Shown: one piece after another, positions 63,901-64,000 of the stretch
Position numbering within the stretch: the stretch's first letter is position 1
Layout: the number at the start of each line of letters is the position of its first letter
Source of the DNA: Quillaja saponaria
Lineage: Eukaryota > Streptophyta > Magnoliopsida > Fabales > Quillajaceae
DNA length: 64,000 nucleotides
Assembly: GCA_029379385.1 (NCBI GenBank)
Contig: CM055617.1
Span: 10,945,532 to 11,009,531, forward strand
Direction: 5' to 3'
Notes under the pieces: generated by a model
What the model was told of the DNA's origin: nothing
What the model saw: only the letters and a program-made list of their open reading frames with translations
The model's database searches: none
Translations under genes and position numbers: made by a program

Positions 63901-64000
63901 AAACTCTTTTAGCTCCAACAATAAGGAGGTATGTAAGGCCATCAAATGTGAATGAATTCTTGAGAGTAATTATCATGTCATATTCAGTACATAACATATG
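60987..64000 (+). CDS. APSE: GH27 alpha-galactosidase-like / beta-L-arabinopyranosidase (APSE-type), 5' part
   Basis: Exons in the window: 60987-61054, 61872-62025, 62117-62374, 62458-62632, 62754-62815, 62934-63097, 63225-63322, 63650-63708, 63794-63928. All phases agree and give 391 residues; the gene continues past the edge. A hydrophobic signal peptide (about 1-25) points to secretion. The GH27 fold begins at GWNSYDSF (41-48). VVVDYLWYR and GLKFGIHIM follow. VKHDC carries the likely nucleophile D222, and MYRVTGDDW the likely acid/base D278 (R274-x3-D pattern). SWPDLDMLPMGW and MTLWSIAKSPLMFGGD are further family signatures. The closest type I recognise is Arabidopsis APSE (At3g26380), reported to remove beta-L-arabinopyranose from arabinogalactan proteins, rather than the classical AGAL1-3 enzymes that have KYDNC at the nucleophile. 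It would act in the cell wall. No lesion is seen in this part. Confidence 0.9.

Noticed and set aside
1..64000. A new multi-gene system or biosynthetic cluster
   Set aside because: The neighbouring genes belong to unrelated, known families on mixed strands with large gaps, and nothing in their order suggests joint function.

Overview
The window is nuclear DNA of a flowering plant, most likely a eudicot. It is AT-rich, its genes are split by many GT..AG introns, and it carries plant-type transposable elements (CACTA, FAR1/Mutator-like, RTE-type LINE, Au-like SINE, small LTR element) and plant gene families. It is not prokaryotic: there are no operons or ribosome binding sites, and single-exon open frames mostly mean little. 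I rebuilt exons by hand from conserved protein family patterns and checked that splice phases add up.

Layout. 1-14.1 kb is repeat-rich. It holds two copies, 13.2 kb apart, of the upstream region of a papain-like cysteine protease gene; one copy is still attached to a broken 5' gene fragment. Between them lie a FAR1-like pseudogene (1.26-2.28 kb) and a decayed CACTA (En/Spm) transposon with two transposase remnants (4.9-9.2 kb). 16.1-24.4 kb is a complete 14-exon CofD/YvcK (UPF0052) gene on the minus strand. 26.0-27.6 kb is a small LTR element without coding capacity. 29.0-30.2 kb is a UBA2c-type two-RRM RNA-binding protein gene on the plus strand, with a frameshift near its C-terminus and a probable 3'-UTR intron. 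34.4-37.2 kb is a two-exon ARM-repeat protein gene (minus). 39.67-39.74 kb is a tRNA-Gly(GCC) gene (minus). 40.3-44.5 kb is ATG7 (minus, 14 exons) with two frame breaks. 45.7-48.6 kb is a bHLH transcription factor gene (minus) whose intron holds an Au-like SINE with a perfect 15-bp target duplication. 49.5-50.75 kb is a dead LINE reverse transcriptase. 50.8-60.9 kb is AT-rich intergenic DNA with weak repeat signals. 61.0 kb to the right edge is the 5' part of a GH27 alpha-galactosidase-like gene (APSE type, plus strand).

The genes do not form a pathway; they are unrelated neighbours covering autophagy, RNA binding, transcription, cell-wall glycan trimming and tRNA supply. I found no convincing undescribed system. 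The points most worth checking are the three frame breaks of the same sign in ATG7 and UBA2c (real lesions or assembly errors), the duplicated protease promoters, and the CofD-like gene, a conserved family whose plant role is not clear to me.
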